A stretch of 27,990 bases of DNA, from assembly GCA_965178525.1 (NCBI GenBank), contig CBCXVS010000067.1:1-27990 (forward strand), written 5' to 3'. Numbering within the stretch: the stretch's first letter is position 1; every line of letters begins with the position of its first letter. Source of the DNA: CBCXVS01 sp965178525 (GTDB lineage: Bacteria; Tectomicrobia; Entotheonellia; Entotheonellales; Entotheonellaceae). Shown piece after piece: positions 1 through 8,603 of the stretch. The notes under the pieces were generated by a model, which saw only the letters and a program-made list of their open reading frames with translations, searched no databases and was not told where the DNA came from. A program made the position numbers and the translations under genes.

Positions 1-70
1 GAGAGTCGGTCTCAGGCAATCGGCGTAACTGCTTAATCAAGAAAGGAGTTGGCTTAACTTAAGGCCATTC
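1..70. repeat. Left copy of the 70-bp terminal inverted repeat
   Basis: Bases 1-70 match the reverse complement of 27915-27984 with a single difference (A at 35 against the complement of G at 27950). Beyond base 70 the two flanks diverge at once. Each copy contains a stop codon for a different coding remnant or gene running into it. This looks like a dispersed chromosomal repeat at which assembly stopped, or the ends of a mobile element whose body is not in the window. Confidence 0.9.
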
Positions 71-255
71 GGGGTAATCCGAACCTGTAGCCACAGCCAC
101 GTCGATACCGGTTTCGAAATCGCCTTGTTGTCGCAGCTTGCCAATGACCCGTCAGCTGATTTTCTCGACGACGGCTGACATGTCATCGTCGCTTGAGTGA
201 TATCCAGATCAGTCAGCGAAGTAAAGAGGCGAATGACGTCGTCGAGGGTCACCAC
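59..255 (-). pseudogene. Degraded C-terminal coding remnant, family not recognised
   Basis: Coding-like sequence runs on the minus strand just after the oxidoreductase gene. The first part (LDDVIRLFTSLTDLDI) is in one frame. After an apparent 1-base loss near 190-195 the frame shifts to a stretch reading DDMSAVVEKIS. An in-frame TGA follows, then GKLRQQGDFETGIDVAVATG and a stop at 59-61 inside the terminal repeat. The amphipathic, protein-like composition across the shift suggests the end of a real gene that has decayed, but I do not recognise the family. It may equally be partly chance reading. Confidence 0.4.
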
Positions 256-267
256 GGTCTCCTTCGG

Positions 268-1212
268 CTATTCCTCGATCTCCAAGCGCGTGCGACCCGA
301 TGGAAAATCCCCCCGCAGCTGCACCCCAGCTCGCTCTTCTTGCAGCAAGCGAACTTTGGTGCTGGGGTCATCACCCCAACCGCGGTTGAGCGCTTCGACC
401 AACTCTTGCTCCGCTAGGGTCGCTAAGGCCATCGGCACATCGAATTCCCGGGCCAGCTGCGTCGCCAACCCGACGTCCTTGCGCATCAGTTTGGTGGCGA
501 AGAAGCCCTTGTCCCAATTCGGCTCAAAATCACCACTGAACCACGTATCGGGCAGCCGATGAATACCGCCGGCACCGCGCCCAAAGCCCCCCCGGCGCGT
601 CGTTTCCCACAGCGCCTTGATATCCGCTCCAGCCTTGGCGCCAAGGGTGAACAACTCGGTAATCGCTTGGCCCGTGATGGCGCCGATGCAATTGTGCACC
701 AACTTGCAAATCGAACCCGCCCCAATACTGCCACAATAGACGACGTTATCGCCAATCGCATCCAAGACGGGTTTGACCCGCTGGTAAACGGCTTCGTCAC
801 CGCCAACCATCACCGCCAGCAGACCGGTCCTCGCTCCGATGACGCCACCGCTGACCGGTGCATCCAGCATGTGAATACCTTTTTCTTGATAGATGCCATA
901 CAATCGGCGCACGAGCGTGGGGGAGTTGGTGCTCAGGTCGATATACACTGACCCTGGACGGATTCCCTCTAGGATACCTGCCTCTCCTATGGCCACTGCC
1001 TCCACCTCCGGTGGACCGGGGAGGGACGTGAAGGTCATCTCACTCTGCACTGCGACGTCTTTGGGTGTCTCGGCCCAGGTCGCGCCTTGTTCGAGCAGGG
1101 GTGCCGCGGCGTCGCGCCGAACATCATAGATTCTGAGGGTATAGCCCGCCTGGAGAAGATTGTTGGCCATGCCCGCTCCCATATTGCCAACGCCGATAAA
1201 GCCAATGTCCAT
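268..1212 (-). CDS. NAD(P)-dependent oxidoreductase, 3-hydroxyisobutyrate dehydrogenase / 6-phosphogluconate dehydrogenase-like family
   Basis: A 314-residue, full-length member of the beta-hydroxyacid dehydrogenase family, which oxidises beta-hydroxyacids or reduces the matching semialdehydes with NAD(P). The N-terminal Rossmann fold shows GFIGVGNMGAGMA at residues 4-16. The substrate-binding signature DAPVSGG lies at 117-123 and the catalytic lysine is K170 in GSICKLVHN. The C-terminal half is the usual all-helical domain. The start is supported by a strong Shine-Dalgarno (AAGGAGG, about 1218-1225 on the plus strand) a few bases upstream of the ATG. The exact substrate cannot be told: a real 3-hydroxyisobutyrate dehydrogenase, a tartronate semialdehyde reductase or a succinic semialdehyde reductase are all possible. 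It is the only intact gene left of the tRNA-Val element. Confidence 0.88.
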   Translation of the reverse strand: MDIGFIGVGNMGAGMANNLLQAGYTLRIYDVRRDAAAPLLEQGATWAETPKDVAVQSEMTFTSLPGPPEVEAVAIGEAGILEGIRPGSVYIDLSTNSPTLVRRLYGIYQEKGIHMLDAPVSGGVIGARTGLLAVMVGGDEAVYQRVKPVLDAIGDNVVYCGSIGAGSICKLVHNCIGAITGQAITELFTLGAKAGADIKALWETTRRGGFGRGAGGIHRLPDTWFSGDFEPNWDKGFFATKLMRKDVGLATQLAREFDVPMALATLAEQELVEALNRGWGDDPSTKVRLLQEERAGVQLRGDFPSGRTRLEIEE

Positions 1213-1439
1213 ATGCCCCTCCTTTATACTTCACGCGAGCAACGTTGCCGATGCGCTGTTGTTGTACGCCAATCACCTAGGAAACGCAAGCCCGGCTGAC
1301 TGAGCCACAAAATCGATGGCTATCGTTATCCCATCGACCGTGACGCCAACACTGGTTCTAGCCTCAGGTCATGCGTACAATGCGTGTCGTCCGAATGACG
1401 CCCTCATGATCCAAGGGCGAGCGGAGCTTGATCCATCCT

Positions 1440-1655
1440 ATCTCGGCGGAGGTGGTGGCCCACAGCGTCACCCTAATTGGCCCGGTGACTTCGATCTCTT
1501 GCTCCAAAGGCAGTGTGCAGTAGACCAGGACATCCTCGCGAGCCTCGATGGTGCGTTAGTCGTACGCACCGTGCAGGTGGGCAGCGTCTTGAGCGGCAGG
1601 TGGGCGAACGCCGGGTCCATGGCATCGACGGCGTTAAGGAGCGCCTGTTGCTGCT
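1440..1655 (-). pseudogene. Remnant of a CocE/NonD-family (X-Pro dipeptidyl-peptidase, S15-like) hydrolase
   Basis: Two minus-strand frames together spell the middle of a CocE/NonD hydrolase. About 1579-1655 reads LNAVDAMDPAFAHLPLKTLP, matching the family's cap-region 'HLPL..LP' segment. About 1440-1558, in another frame, reads REDVLVYCTLPLEQEIEVTG followed by PIRVTLWATTSA, the start of the C-terminal jelly-roll domain. The two pieces are joined by an internal deletion and frameshift. There is no start, no catalytic Ser region and no proper end. Family members hydrolyse esters or amides such as cocaine, glutaryl-7-ACA or X-Pro peptides. Confidence 0.75.
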
Positions 1656-1670
1656 CCGTGGAGACTTTCC

Positions 1671-1811
1671 GACGCACGCAATTATCTGAACCAAGCGTGG
1701 TGGACAGTCTTGTTCCCCGGTCTGACCATCTCACTTGTCGTCATGGCAACGAATTTTCTGGGCCACCGCCTGCGAGATCGCTTCGACCCGTCACGACGGG
1801 GCAAAGGGTAA
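1671..1811 (+). pseudogene. C-terminal remnant of a DppC/OppC-type peptide ABC transporter permease
   Basis: One open frame reads DARNYLNQAWWTVLFPGLTI, then SLVVMATNFLGHRLRDRFDP, and stops at TAA 1809-1811. This is the classic final segment of DppC-family permeases: the periplasmic 'DARNY....WW..LFPGL' motif, the last transmembrane helix, and the cytoplasmic 'N.LG..LRD..DP' tail. Everything upstream is missing. It abuts the oppositely oriented hydrolase remnant, so this stretch is a patchwork of deleted genes. The tail is more canonical than that of the intact fused permease at 25857-27554 and is not a copy of it. Confidence 0.8.
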
Positions 1812-2083
1812 CAGTTGACGAGATGATGGCGGAGCTTAGGAGAGGCCGCACAGATATAGCGGCAAATGATTATCGACTATGAATCCCTACGTTGCTCAGT
1901 GCGTTCGTGACATGACAGGACATTACGGGATACGCTCATAGATCAGTCTCCCACCATTTAGATTTCCGATTGAGACAGGATCCAGTGTGAATTTCGAAAA
2001 AATTTAATGTAGCGACTTGGAGCGAGAAGTAATGACGCTCTGTGACATTACAGCCCAAAATAACGTCGGCTAAATCGACGGAA

Positions 2084-2156
2084 AATTGCGCTAAATCATC
2101 GAAAGAAGGGATGGGCGATACTGGGTTTGAACCAGTGACCCCTGCCGTGTGAAGGC
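2084..2156 (-). repeat. Left attachment-site repeat (attL): tRNA-Val 3' fragment plus 28 bp of downstream flank
   Basis: These 73 bases are identical to 12258-12330 in the same orientation. The part at 2112-2156 is the 3' part of tRNA-Val(CAC), from the anticodon region through the T arm and acceptor strand. The part at 2084-2111 is the flank just after the tRNA. The match ends abruptly inside the anticodon stem (after GAAGGC), where the intact copy continues. A displaced tRNA 3' end on the far side of an island is the usual footprint of tyrosine-recombinase integration. Confidence 0.88.
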
Positions 2157-2163
2157 GATTTTT

Positions 2164-2192
2164 ATAGGTTTTTCAATAGGTTTTTCAATAGG
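2164..2192 (+). repeat. 12-bp tandem repeat next to attL
   Basis: ATAGGTTTTTCA occurs twice in direct succession (2164-2175, 2176-2187), followed by a third partial copy (ATAGG). It begins 8 bases inside the element from the attL core. It could be an arm-type recombinase or accessory-protein site, or simple slippage. Confidence 0.7.
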
Positions 2193-2468
2193 CGCCCATG
2201 AACTCTGAAATACCTAGATGACAAAATAATATATTGAAAATCAATAAAATACCGTCCATATTTTGTGCTCTGACGTTCTCTGAACGCCATCTGGAGACAT
2301 TCATATTCAAGTTGATGGTTATGCTGGAGTGATACAATGTGGAATCATTCTCATGGCAGATGGTTGAGACCGGCCGGTCGACCATCCATGAGGCTAGGTG
2401 ATGAAACTGCCCGTGAGGTTATCCTCTCATGATGACGCGATGCCGTTGGCCGATGACGGCGGAAGGAT

Positions 2469-2744
2469 ATGAACGTTATGGTCGAACATGCCCCTCATCT
2501 CATGGCCAATGAGTTGACGTTTTTAACCCAGCACATGGGGCAAAGTGAGGCGATCATACTTGCCCAAGCGCTGCAAGTCGGTCTCAATGTCTTGTACCGC
2601 CAAACCGTTGAACGACTTTTTATCGATGGCGACATGACGCGCCAAGAAGCGCTCACGATTCTCGGTGAAGGACGAATTGCTGAACTTGAATATGCCCAAC
2701 AAGCCCTCGCTCAAGATGTGGCTCAAGGGTTTCATTTAAGATGA
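2469..2744 (+). CDS. Small putative antitoxin of a PIN toxin-antitoxin pair
   Basis: A 91-residue protein rich in alpha-helix-forming residues, with a middle segment MTRQEALTILGEGRIAELEY that resembles the helix-turn-helix region of UPF0175-like antitoxins. Its stop overlaps the ATG of the following PIN-toxin frame (ATGA, 2741-2744), the coupling typical of toxin-antitoxin operons. A GGAAGG Shine-Dalgarno lies just upstream of the ATG. Because the toxin is truncated, the antitoxin is probably an orphan. The family assignment rests on gene order and general resemblance rather than a strong motif. Confidence 0.6.
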   Translation: MNVMVEHAPHLMANELTFLTQHMGQSEAIILAQALQVGLNVLYRQTVERLFIDGDMTRQEALTILGEGRIAELEYAQQALAQDVAQGFHLR

Positions 2745-2958
2745 TCGTTATCTGTGATACGGGGCCACTCACGCATCTTTGGCAAATTGACCTTTGGCCT
2801 GCCTTTGTCGTATTCGATGAGACCCACCTGCCAGTTCAAGTTGTCGATGAGGTGCAACAGCATGTCGATTTGAACCAATTGCAGAATGTCACTCGCTTGC
2901 AGATTCACACGGTATCACCGACACAGGTTGCAACGGTCCGACAGGCTCAGCCCCAAGG
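2741..2958 (+). pseudogene. Truncated PIN-domain toxin (DUF3368-like)
   Basis: The frame starts with MIVICDTGPLTHLWQIDLW, the N-terminal strand of a PIN nuclease with its first catalytic Asp (D6 in CDTGPL), and continues through HLPVQVVDEV to about residue 72 (RQAQPQ). PIN toxins of this type are about 150-165 residues and need further acidic residues in the second half; these are absent. At about 2958 the sequence changes to the inner end of a transposase remnant read on the opposite strand. The loss therefore came with an IS insertion or deletion. It should be non-functional as an RNase. Confidence 0.72.
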
Positions 2959-2959
2959 T

Positions 2960-3419
2960 ACCCATCTACAAGTCTCGGCATGCGGTAGCGATTCCAACTG
3001 GCGATCCGCAGCACCATGTCAAAGCCAAAGTGATAGGGCGCATGCGCGCTCTCACGCGTCACCACCCCCAACGGGTGCTTCCGACCCCGCTTGTCCTGGC
3101 GGGTTTTGTCCGCGCTCAGATGAATGATCCCATCAGCAGGAGTGGGCAGCCAGTTGAGCACATCTCGGCTCATCCGCCTTACCAACACCTCGGCATCCCA
3201 CGGTCCCGAGCCCACCATGCGCATCAGCGTCCAGTACCGAAGTGGGGGTGGGAGAGAGTGACGCCGCTCTTTCAGTGTGCCCTTGCCATGGTCCAGAATG
3301 AGGGCGATCAACACCCAGCCAAACACCCAAACATGATGGGCTTGAACACACCGAAAAACGGGCTTGAACTTGTAGAGCACCTTGTATACGTTGACGGAAA
3401 TGCATGTGAGAGACCACAT
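2960..3419 (-). pseudogene. N-terminal remnant of a DDE transposase
   Basis: The minus frame encodes an open stretch with YKVLYKFKPVFR, HHVWVFGWVLIALILDHGKG, a middle part with LRYWTLMRMV and WDAEVLVRRM, then ADGIIHLSADKTRQDKRGRK and HFGFDMVLRIASWNRYRMP. This is the pattern of a family of DDE transposases with a catalytic Asp in the LSADKT segment. The reading is lost after RYRMP, so the C-terminal half with the other catalytic residues is gone. The truncation point coincides with the break in the PIN toxin. The annotated start (3419) is only the first possible ATG; the true N-terminus may have lain upstream. No terminal repeats were identified. Confidence 0.65.
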
Positions 3420-3546
3420 GGTTTTGGGCTCCTGTGTTGTCTTGGGGTTTGGTCACCTTCCAAGATGTACGGGAGTCTTCATTTTTCAAGTCATGGTTGG
3501 GGCCTCACCCCAGAACCCTCCCCCAATCACCCGTCACTTCTGAGAT

Positions 3547-3711
3547 GAGGAGGTCTATTTGCACGATTATAGGACGCCACGAGAGGCGGTACAGGGGTTA
3601 GCCACGTTCTTTGTGCGATACAATGAGCGGCGGCAGCATCAGTCGCTCAATTATCGGACACCGGCGGCGGTGTATTTCGGTACGGGAGAGGCACACATCA
3701 TTCTATCTTAA
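3547..3711 (+). pseudogene. C-terminal remnant of an IS3-family transposase (OrfB, integrase core)
   Basis: The frame from 3547 to the TAA at 3709-3711 reads EEVYLHDYRTPREAVQGLAT, FFVRYNERRQHQSLNYRTPA, then AVYFGTGEA. This is the end of IS3-type OrfB proteins: helix after the catalytic Glu, the 'YN..R.HQSL.Y.TPA' motif and the short tail. The catalytic domain is missing. It sits 36 bases from the truncated 3' end of the toxin-like pseudogene and points towards it, so IS activity probably removed that gene's C-terminal part. Confidence 0.85.
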
Positions 3712-3747
3712 TTTACCCTCATTTTTGTCTTGACAATGGGGTATACC

Positions 3748-6700
3748 TCATTTGAGGAAGTAATCTTCGACGTATTCGATGACGTCCGGGTCCGTTCTTG
3801 GGTCCAGTAGCACGGTATCGGTGCTGTCCCAAACGGTCTGCTGCCAGGGATCAAATACGACCTTCTCGTAAGTGTGATTGGGATGGACCGTGCAGACCAC
3901 GCGCTCGGAAGGATCATAGGACAACGTTGGACTCACTCCATGTTGCTCAATGCCGTGCTGGTGGTCATCGCTGAAGAACGGCTCAAACTGCTGAACAAGT
4001 TTCCCTTTGTTGTTGTATACCGTAGTGCCCGTGCCGACCCAACGGGGTTTTGTTGGCGCGGCAGGCTCAGGCTCTGCCTGCACTTTCGTCTGTGACTCTC
4101 GGCCAAAGCCATCCGAATAGGTGAACGCGTGTTGGATTTTGGAAGGTCTCCCCTGCTCGTCCGATACGTGGGTTTCCCGGGCCAGCGTGTAGACCACATT
4201 GGGCTGGCCCGTCTCGACAAACCGTGTGAGGTCGTAGACCAATCGCGAGGTGGCGTTTTTGAGAATAGGGTGCGGATCCGTATCGTTGGCGGAATCGAGA
4301 TCCAACGGGTCGTCAGTGTGCCCGTTTCGCACGTCTGTGGGAAGATCGGCGACAAAGCCGTCGAGGGAATCACCAACCGGATTGCCTTCCGCATCTTCGC
4401 CCATAACCGCCGTCCCAACCACCAGACCCAGAGTGTCGAAGGCGGCCTGACTACGGTTCCCGTTTGGATCGGTCACTTCATATGGCTGCATCACACGGTA
4501 GTCATTTTTCGCGGAAAAGACATTCGTCTGGGGAACGGGTAGCGCATCCCTCGCGGTCTCCACTAACAAGGCGTAGGCGTCCGATTCTGAGGACGTAACG
4601 TTACCAAAGGGGTCCTGGGAATGGTTCGCTTGAAAGAATGTGTCCGGGTCAAAGTTTTGGCGCCCTGATGGTATCCACCAATACGCTTCGATGCCTCCGC
4701 TACCTTCTGCGGTGGCGTGAGTCGAATGGGGATGATAGTCACCTTCGCCAGCCAGGTCGACCCCGGCGGTACGCCCTTTGTAGATCTGTTGCAACATCGA
4801 GTTGGTGAAAGCCGCCTGATAGTCCTCATAGGGCAACGCCAAAGACGCCATCTCGCCCAGCGGGAGTCGCTGGTCGAGATGGCCGATGGGGTCAATGTGA
4901 TCGGGATCGGCATCGGCTCGGAAATAGCTGCGTGTCCATCCAATGATGCGCCGGAGTACGCCTGAGTCCGTCTCGCCGCGCTGCCATTCATAAGGCATGA
5001 AGGAATCCGTATCGACGTTGATCGACGTGTCCAGGATGCCTGCAAAGACCTGCTCCCCGAAATGGCTCTGGCCGACTTGCCAGTCAACGCCTGTGACCTC
5101 ATAAGCTCGGGTTTGGCACGGGATGCCCGCGTAGTAGTAGGGTGGCGCCGTTGCCGTCGAGGCACGGTACGTGTTGATGAAATCCGTGTGCGTATAAACG
5201 ATTTGGGTTTTCCCCTATTCGGGCACATCTTCGGGCGTCACCCGCCGTGGATATCCGATAGCCACGCTGTCCGTGACATTGCCATAGTCGTCGACGCCGA
5301 GTGTGATCCTGTGGCCGATACGCGGGTCGGCTGGGTTGCGTTCGTAATGATAGCTGAGGCTGTCCTTTGGCATGGTGAGATAAACAGCGTGGTTATTTTC
5401 GTTCTTCGGCTGGAGTGCTTTCACCCCGTACCGGTTTTCGGTGACCCCATACGGGTGCTCGGACTTGTCTGAATCGTCTCGCCCGTAGACTTCGGTGCGC
5501 AGGGTCGCGCCCCCAGTGCCCGATACGCCTCGTGCGGCGTGTCGCCTAATCCTGCGGAGCCGTCGGCCTGTTCAAACACGTGCTCGTCGAGGGCAAACGC
5601 TTCCGGATCACCCTGATCGTATGCACGGCGGCTGTTGTGTAAGGTCTCGATAGTCGACATTGCGCTCGGGATCGAAATATACGCCGGGATGAAACCACGT
5701 GCGGGTCTCCACCGGTGGGACATGGAAGCCTTTTTGATTGTTGTCAAAGACGGCCGCGTCGCCATGGAGGCTTGAACGCATGAAGTCGTCGAAGAATTCA
5801 GTATCGAATTGGTCAACCCGTCCAAATCCACGAAACTCGCGCTCGCGGCCGTCGTAATAGCCGTGGTGATACTTATAGGTTGTCGTCAGCTTGGTCTTGC
5901 TAATGTGATCGATAACCTCCGTCTTCTCCAGCACATGCACCGGGAACGGCAGACTGGTGATCCATGGTATGCCATTGGCTTTGTCTTCCAGGTAGAACTT
6001 GGTAGAAGCGGCGTACTGGACCCGGGGGGTAGCGCCCATATTGTTGTCCATCTCGACGAGCAAATTGGGTTTCTGTCCACCGCAGAAGTCGAGGATCTTG
6101 TAGTTGCCGCCAGGCTGTTCGCCGTAGTCGTAGCTCCACACCAGGGTGGCGGTGCCCGTGCCGTAGAAGTCGGTGAACTGCACCGCTGTGAGATCCGTCA
6201 CGTAGGGGGTCCCGCGTATCGTTTGTTGCGTGCTCCACCCGTTGCCGGACTGGTTGAACCAGAAACGCACCTGCCCGGAATCGACGTACACCATATCGGC
6301 GCAGCCCGTGCCGTCGAGGTCCACGAGGAATAAGCGCCTGGGATCAAAGTCATAGCCGATGCGTGGGGTGTTGGCCATGGTGATGCGCGGCCCAAATCTG
6401 CCGTAGCCTAGGTTGGGCCAATAGTCGATGTGGCCATCGTGCACGAGCACCATGTCGTTCAAGCCGTCGCCGGACATGTCGGCCAGACGCACGCGGCCGG
6501 CGAGATCGTCAAAGTAGACATCGGGAAAGATATCCAGGTCGTGTTGGCGGGGGACCATGCGTGGCTCATCATACCCGGCCTCCCCGACGCATCGATACCA
6601 GAGAAAATGGGCATCCCGCGTCACCAGCACATCACTCAGGCCATCGCCAGTCAGATCGACCAGGCGTGTATTGGGATCGCTGAGATCGAAACTGGGCATG

Positions 6701-7559
6701 ACCTCAAACCGCTTAAAAGGCTTCCAACCGCCATCGGGCGTGCTTTCATAGAAACCGGACATAGGCGGCGCATCGACCACGAGATCTGCCAGGCCATCGC
6801 CGCCCATGTCACCAACCGCCACATTGTCCTGTCCGAGCACGACCGCTGGTTGGCCGCCCTGTTGGGGACGGCGTCGGTCGATCTGACCCTGCCCGAGATT
6901 CTGCCAGTAATGAAAACCCGTCTCGGCGGTCTGCAACACGTCTGGCAGGCCGTTGCCGAACACGTCCATCAAGGTGACATTGGGGGCGTTCAGCGCTTGG
7001 GGTGGCAAATCCCCGCCGTTGGCCGTCGCGGACTGATAGCGCTGCTTGTGCGGTTCAAACATTCTCTTTCGTGATCGCCCGCCAGTGCACATCCCCATCT
7101 TGGTGCTTCCAGCGTTCGATTCTCGCAAACTGTCCTTCCGTTCGCGGACGGTAAAGACCGATCGTGTAGTCTCCATATTCGAACACGACGGGGTCCCATT
7201 GGTCGGGATCGTTCGCGACCTTTTCCAGCTGCGAAACCAGATCCTCGGCGCCGGACATCACAAAGACATCTTCGTCCATATACGTCGGGAGGCCTTTTTC
7301 CGTCTTGCGTGTGATGCGGGGTATCGAGAGTTGCCAGCCTAGACCAAACGGCCCGTTGCCATTTCCCGTGCTGTACTGCAATGTCAAATGTCAACTGCGG
7401 CCCAAACCCATGGCGCCCTGGTGAAGTGAATATCGGTACGGAGAAGTTCCCGGTCCCAGTAAATAGATTCGGCTGAAACGTTTCTCCGATCCCTTTGATC
7501 GCCCCGCCGCCTTTCGGCAGTGAGATTGGAGCCTTTGCATCTCCGGATTGACTTGCCAT
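3748..7559 (-). pseudogene. Broken SpvB/TcaC-like gene (Tc insecticidal toxin complex B component)
   Basis: N-terminus at 7559: ISLPKGGGAIKGIGETF, then TGTGNFSVPIFTSPGRHGFG, the SpvB/TcaC start. PFGLGWQLSIPRITRKTEKG and VFVMSGAEDLV follow. Next come FG-GAP/VCBS-like repeats (GGDGLADLV, TGDGLSDVL, SGDGLNDMV, DGTGCADMV), the TcdB middle region and an Rhs-like part. In Tc toxins the B component forms the cocoon that encloses the toxic C protein. Lesions: an exact 7-bp tandem duplication at 7381-7394 (frameshift); a shift near 7055-7075 with a probable deletion; two compensating shifts near 5635 and 5515; an in-frame TAG at 5215-5217 (VPE*GKTQIVYT); and a truncated end (EYVEDYFLK) before the IS3 relic. 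About 1270 codons remain. The rest of the Rhs core is missing and no TcA or TcC gene is nearby. Confidence 0.85.
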
Positions 7560-7914
7560 GGTACACTCGCTTACGGATGACCTCCGAAATACTCCCTCTT
7601 TCGGAGAGTTCACTTGGCTTGACGTCCCCTATTGCCCATCTCGGCCTCTGGTCAGCGCCATAACGAGACGTCATATGTGCCGAGTATGGTTTTGGCCAGC
7701 CGAATACTGTTTTGGCTGCTCAGCATTTTTCTCAGGCGCCCATGCGTAAAGTTGTAACACGGCCATACATGAGAAACATGAAGATGACGTGGGGATGACG
7801 TGGGGATTTCCTGAAAAATCACCCACTCCACCCCACTCTATGAGGAAGACGCTTTGCGGGGGCTCAGTGTGAATTTTTCGAGTTTCGGTCGCTATCCGGT
7901 TTCGTGTCTGCGCA
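7560..7914. other. Non-coding spacer upstream of the toxin-like pseudogene
   Basis: I see no convincing gene here. It would have held the promoter of the toxin-like gene, but no clear -35/-10 pair stands out. It contains an 11-bp tandem repeat, GATGACGTGGG, near 7783-7804. A 12-base string (CAGTGTGAATTT, 7865-7876) also occurs at 1983-1994. Confidence 0.5.
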
Positions 7915-8068
7915 CTTCACCCCGTGCACGGCCTTCTACCACGTGCCGCGACGTCTATTCTGTAGTGGGATGTTCGGTGATGTTGTAGGGCATGAGATGC
8001 CAGCGATCACAGGCCAGCATCACGAATACGACAAGCACGTTGTACGTCACAGTCGGCAAGGTGAAGAA
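7915..8068 (-). pseudogene. Internal fragment of an integrase-core transposase
   Basis: On the minus strand the frame reads FFTLPTVTYNVLVVFVMLAC, then DRWHLMPYNITEHPTTE, a TAG stop, and TSRHVVEG. This is the rve/integrase-core region of a known transposase type ('FFTVPT....YVFVVLAH.RRR..H.NVT.HPTAEWT..Q..EA'). The TAG replaces the conserved Trp of the 'TAEWT' motif. Both ends are missing. A third IS relic in the element, distinct from those at 2960-3419 and 3547-3711. Confidence 0.72.
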
Positions 8069-8105
8069 TCAAAGGGGAGGGGGTGGTACCGCTTCGGGAT
8101 CAACC

Positions 8106-8603
8106 CTAGGGTTGCCACTCTTCCCCTGTACTACGCCGCAAAGCCAAAGCAATCGTTGCGTCGTCTAGATACAGGCCCGCATGTCTCAAGTCTTTCAAGA
8201 CACTGGTGGCCGATTCCACATGTCCCATGCGCTTGGCACGGAGGACGACCCCGAGAGTTCCGATAATCGGTACGCCAATCGCACGCGCACACTTCCGACC
8301 TTGGGCATCATCCAGCACAGCCGTGCATTCCCCTCGTTCCACGGCAACGACAATCACCGCTGTCTCGCCGGCTCCAAGCCCCCATTCCAGCACCAGAGCT
8401 GGAATGTTAACGACTGAGACACGTTGCCCCCATCCTTGCTCGACAACTCGACGAGCCGGATCAGAGACGAGAGCCTGCAAGATCTCGATGACAACGGCTT
8501 CCGGCAGAAGCACACGGTCAGCAAGTGCTGTCAATAGATCAAGATGTCCTGCTTTGGCGAGCGTTATGATCGGTGACGCATTGACGACCCAAACTTCAGG
8601 CAC
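8106..8603 (-). CDS. PIN-domain toxin, DUF3368 family
   Basis: A 165-residue, full-length protein. It starts VVNASPIITLAKAGHLDLL (first PIN strand, with Asn-Ala-Ser in place of the more usual Asp), has the GAGETAVIVVA segment with a conserved Glu, then AVLDDAQGRKCARAIGVPII and GTLGVVLRAKRMG, the DUF3368 signature with paired Asp residues. PIN toxins are Mg2+-dependent RNases, often acting on tRNA or rRNA. The start overlaps the end of the upstream antitoxin gene by 8 bases, so the two are translationally coupled. This is the only intact toxin of the three PIN-type loci in the element. Confidence 0.87.
   Translation of the reverse strand: MPEVWVVNASPIITLAKAGHLDLLTALADRVLLPEAVVIEILQALVSDPARRVVEQGWGQRVSVVNIPALVLEWGLGAGETAVIVVAVERGECTAVLDDAQGRKCARAIGVPIIGTLGVVLRAKRMGHVESATSVLKDLRHAGLYLDDATIALALRRSTGEEWQP

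Noticed and set aside
1316..1882. 188-codon plus-strand open frame
   Set aside because: It runs antisense to the hydrolase remnant and out of frame with the DppC tail; its composition is not protein-like and it shows no motif.
3133..3548. Overlapping plus- and minus-strand frames around the first transposase remnant
   Set aside because: Only the minus frame ending in the RYRMP segment has transposase character; the others are its shadows.
5809..7342. Long plus-strand frames (174, 214 and 98 codons) opposite the toxin-like gene
   Set aside because: They mirror the repetitive VCBS coding strand and have no family character of their own.
1983..7876. 12-base string CAGTGTGAATTT at 1983-1994 and 7865-7876 as possible ends of one IS
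   Set aside because: Both copies are in the same orientation, the similarity stops after 12 bases, and one lies outside the tRNA-Val element. Chance or an old IS end cannot be told apart.
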